The translations under genes were made by a program, and so were the position numbers. The notes beneath the pieces are model-generated. The model saw only the letters and a list, made by a program, of their open reading frames with translations, ran no database searches and was not told the DNA's origin. Of a stretch of 7,706 nt of DNA, positions 7,073-7,706 are shown piece after piece. The stretch comes from an uncultured Bacilli bacterium (GTDB lineage: Bacteria > Bacillota_I > Bacilli_A > RF39 > UBA660), in the NCBI GenBank assembly GCA_944333305.1, contig CALVKV010000067.1, positions 1 through 7,706 on the forward strand, in the 5' to 3' direction. The number at the start of each line of letters is the position of its first letter. The first letter of the stretch is position 1.

Positions 7073-7636
7073 CTTTCTATTTCTTCATAACTTAAACCTG
7101 TATATTTGGCAATCTTATCAATTGTTTCGTTTTCTTTAAGCATAGCTTTTGCAATAGATAGTTCCCTTCCTTTAGCACCTTCCTCTTTTCCTTTGATTAC
7201 ACCAGCATCATAACCATCAAGTCGGGCTGAGTTTACTAGTTTCCTTTGCATTTCTTCTGCATCATAATATGTCCTAAACTCATCATCTTCACTTAATCTT
7301 TCTAACTCTTTCACTATTCTTAAGGCCTCCTTATTCTTCCCTGAGATCTCTCTCATCTCTTCAAAACTCTTCGCTCTAAATAACGCTAAGTATGTCTCTT
7401 TTTCGTTACTTCCATTATAGCGGATATTCTTTAAACTTTCAAGATATATATCATATATTTTTAGATCATCTATTACATCCTTATACTCTTCATTTATTAA
7501 ATCGTATCCTACTGTTATCGCATTCTTATTTTCTTTATAACTTGCATTATTTATATTGATTAAGATTGTATGCATCTTCTTAAACTCTTCTCCTTTCGTT
7601 AAGCCCCCTCCTGCTATACTATATAGATACTTGATA
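7051..7636 (-). pseudogene. C-terminal remnant of an Rpn / PD-(D/E)XK 'transposase'-family protein
   Basis: From the ATG at 7575 the frame gives 174 residues. Upstream it stays open to about 7636 and still looks like the family (KYLYSIAGGGLTKGEEFKKM), so the gene once continued further; it then meets the palindrome at 7637-7706, where a TGA closes the frame. The N-terminal nuclease domain is missing. What is left is the middle region (HTILININN onward), a glycine- and charge-rich repeat GYDAGVIKGKEEGAKGRE (121-138), and the typical tail IAKYTGLSYEEIERLKKEEL. Rpn proteins are DNA nucleases linked to recombination and, in E. coli, to phage defence; their C-terminal part can be made alone as a short inhibitor. 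The fragment could still be translated from 7575, where GGAG lies 14 nt upstream, a longish spacing. Codons ending in G (AAG, GAG) are more frequent than in addAB, which suggests a different origin. Confidence 0.75.
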
Positions 7637-7706
7637 ATGCTAAGATAAAAATGTAGGAAATGACTAAAATAAAAATGTCAGAAAACCTACAAAATTATCT
7701 TAGCAT
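7637..7706. repeat. 70-bp imperfect palindrome at the right edge: IS end or MITE-like element
   Basis: The arms pair as 7637-7648 with 7695-7706 (ATGCTAAGATAA, 12 bp perfect), GTAGG 7653-7657 with CCTAC 7686-7690, and TGAC 7661-7664 with GTCA 7677-7680, around a 12-base A-rich loop. The inner part TGCT...AGCA begins with TG and ends with CA, as many IS ends do. Spaced motifs such as AAATGAC and AAATGTCAG resemble the repeated transposase sites at IS21-family ends, but that match is from memory. It breaks the rpn-like frame. It may be the tip of a larger IS lying to the right, or a small complete element with the rest of rpn beyond it. Confidence 0.55.

Noticed and set aside
1..7706. CRISPR arrays, tRNA or rRNA genes, riboswitches
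   Set aside because: No regularly spaced repeats, cloverleaf-like segments or conserved RNA motifs were seen on either strand.

Overview
The window is a very AT-rich stretch in which every recognisable gene lies on the minus strand, with TAA stops throughout. A shortened AddAB/RexAB pair, an IS30-family element and an Rpn-type gene remnant suggest an uncultured low-GC Bacillota, probably a gut member of Bacilli related to the RF39/Erysipelotrichales/Acholeplasma side. That placement is inferred from composition and gene type and is not proven.

Read in the direction of transcription (right to left), the layout is as follows. (1) At 7637-7706 there is a 70-bp imperfect palindrome touching the window edge, probably an insertion-sequence end or a MITE-like element. 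(2) It interrupts an Rpn/PD-(D/E)XK 'transposase'-family gene, of which only the C-terminal half remains (about 7636 down to 7051). (3) After a 38-nt gap containing a 14-bp hairpin come addB (7012-4718) and addA (4725-1627), which overlap by 8 nt. Together they encode the two-subunit helicase-nuclease that processes double-strand DNA ends for RecA-dependent repair. (4) An intact IS30-family element (about 200-1630) sits exactly in the addA stop codon. It is flanked by a perfect 16-bp direct repeat (184-199 and 1631-1646) and supplies addA with a new last codon and stop. (5) Beyond it are a consensus sigma-A promoter (-35 at 181-186, -10 at 158-163) and the first 36 codons of an unidentified gene that leaves the window at position 1.

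The repair genes form one coupled unit. The mobile elements on both sides look like later arrivals, one having removed or split the rpn-like gene and the other having landed between addA and the next gene. Reconstructing the pre-insertion sequence gives addA ending in TGA, with that TGA embedded in the TTGACA -35 box of the downstream gene. The 16-bp duplication kept both functions working.

The least expected structure is inside the IS30 element. The 175 nt between the transposase stop and the left end fold into one long nested hairpin (241-409). Every wobble pair in it is G-U only if the plus strand, antisense to the transposase, is transcribed. Other points worth checking are an Rpn C-terminal fragment resembling the short intragenic antitoxin form described for E. 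coli Rpn proteins, an AddB with no Walker A motif, and the complete absence of tryptophan from about 1,970 residues of AddA, AddB and the Rpn remnant.
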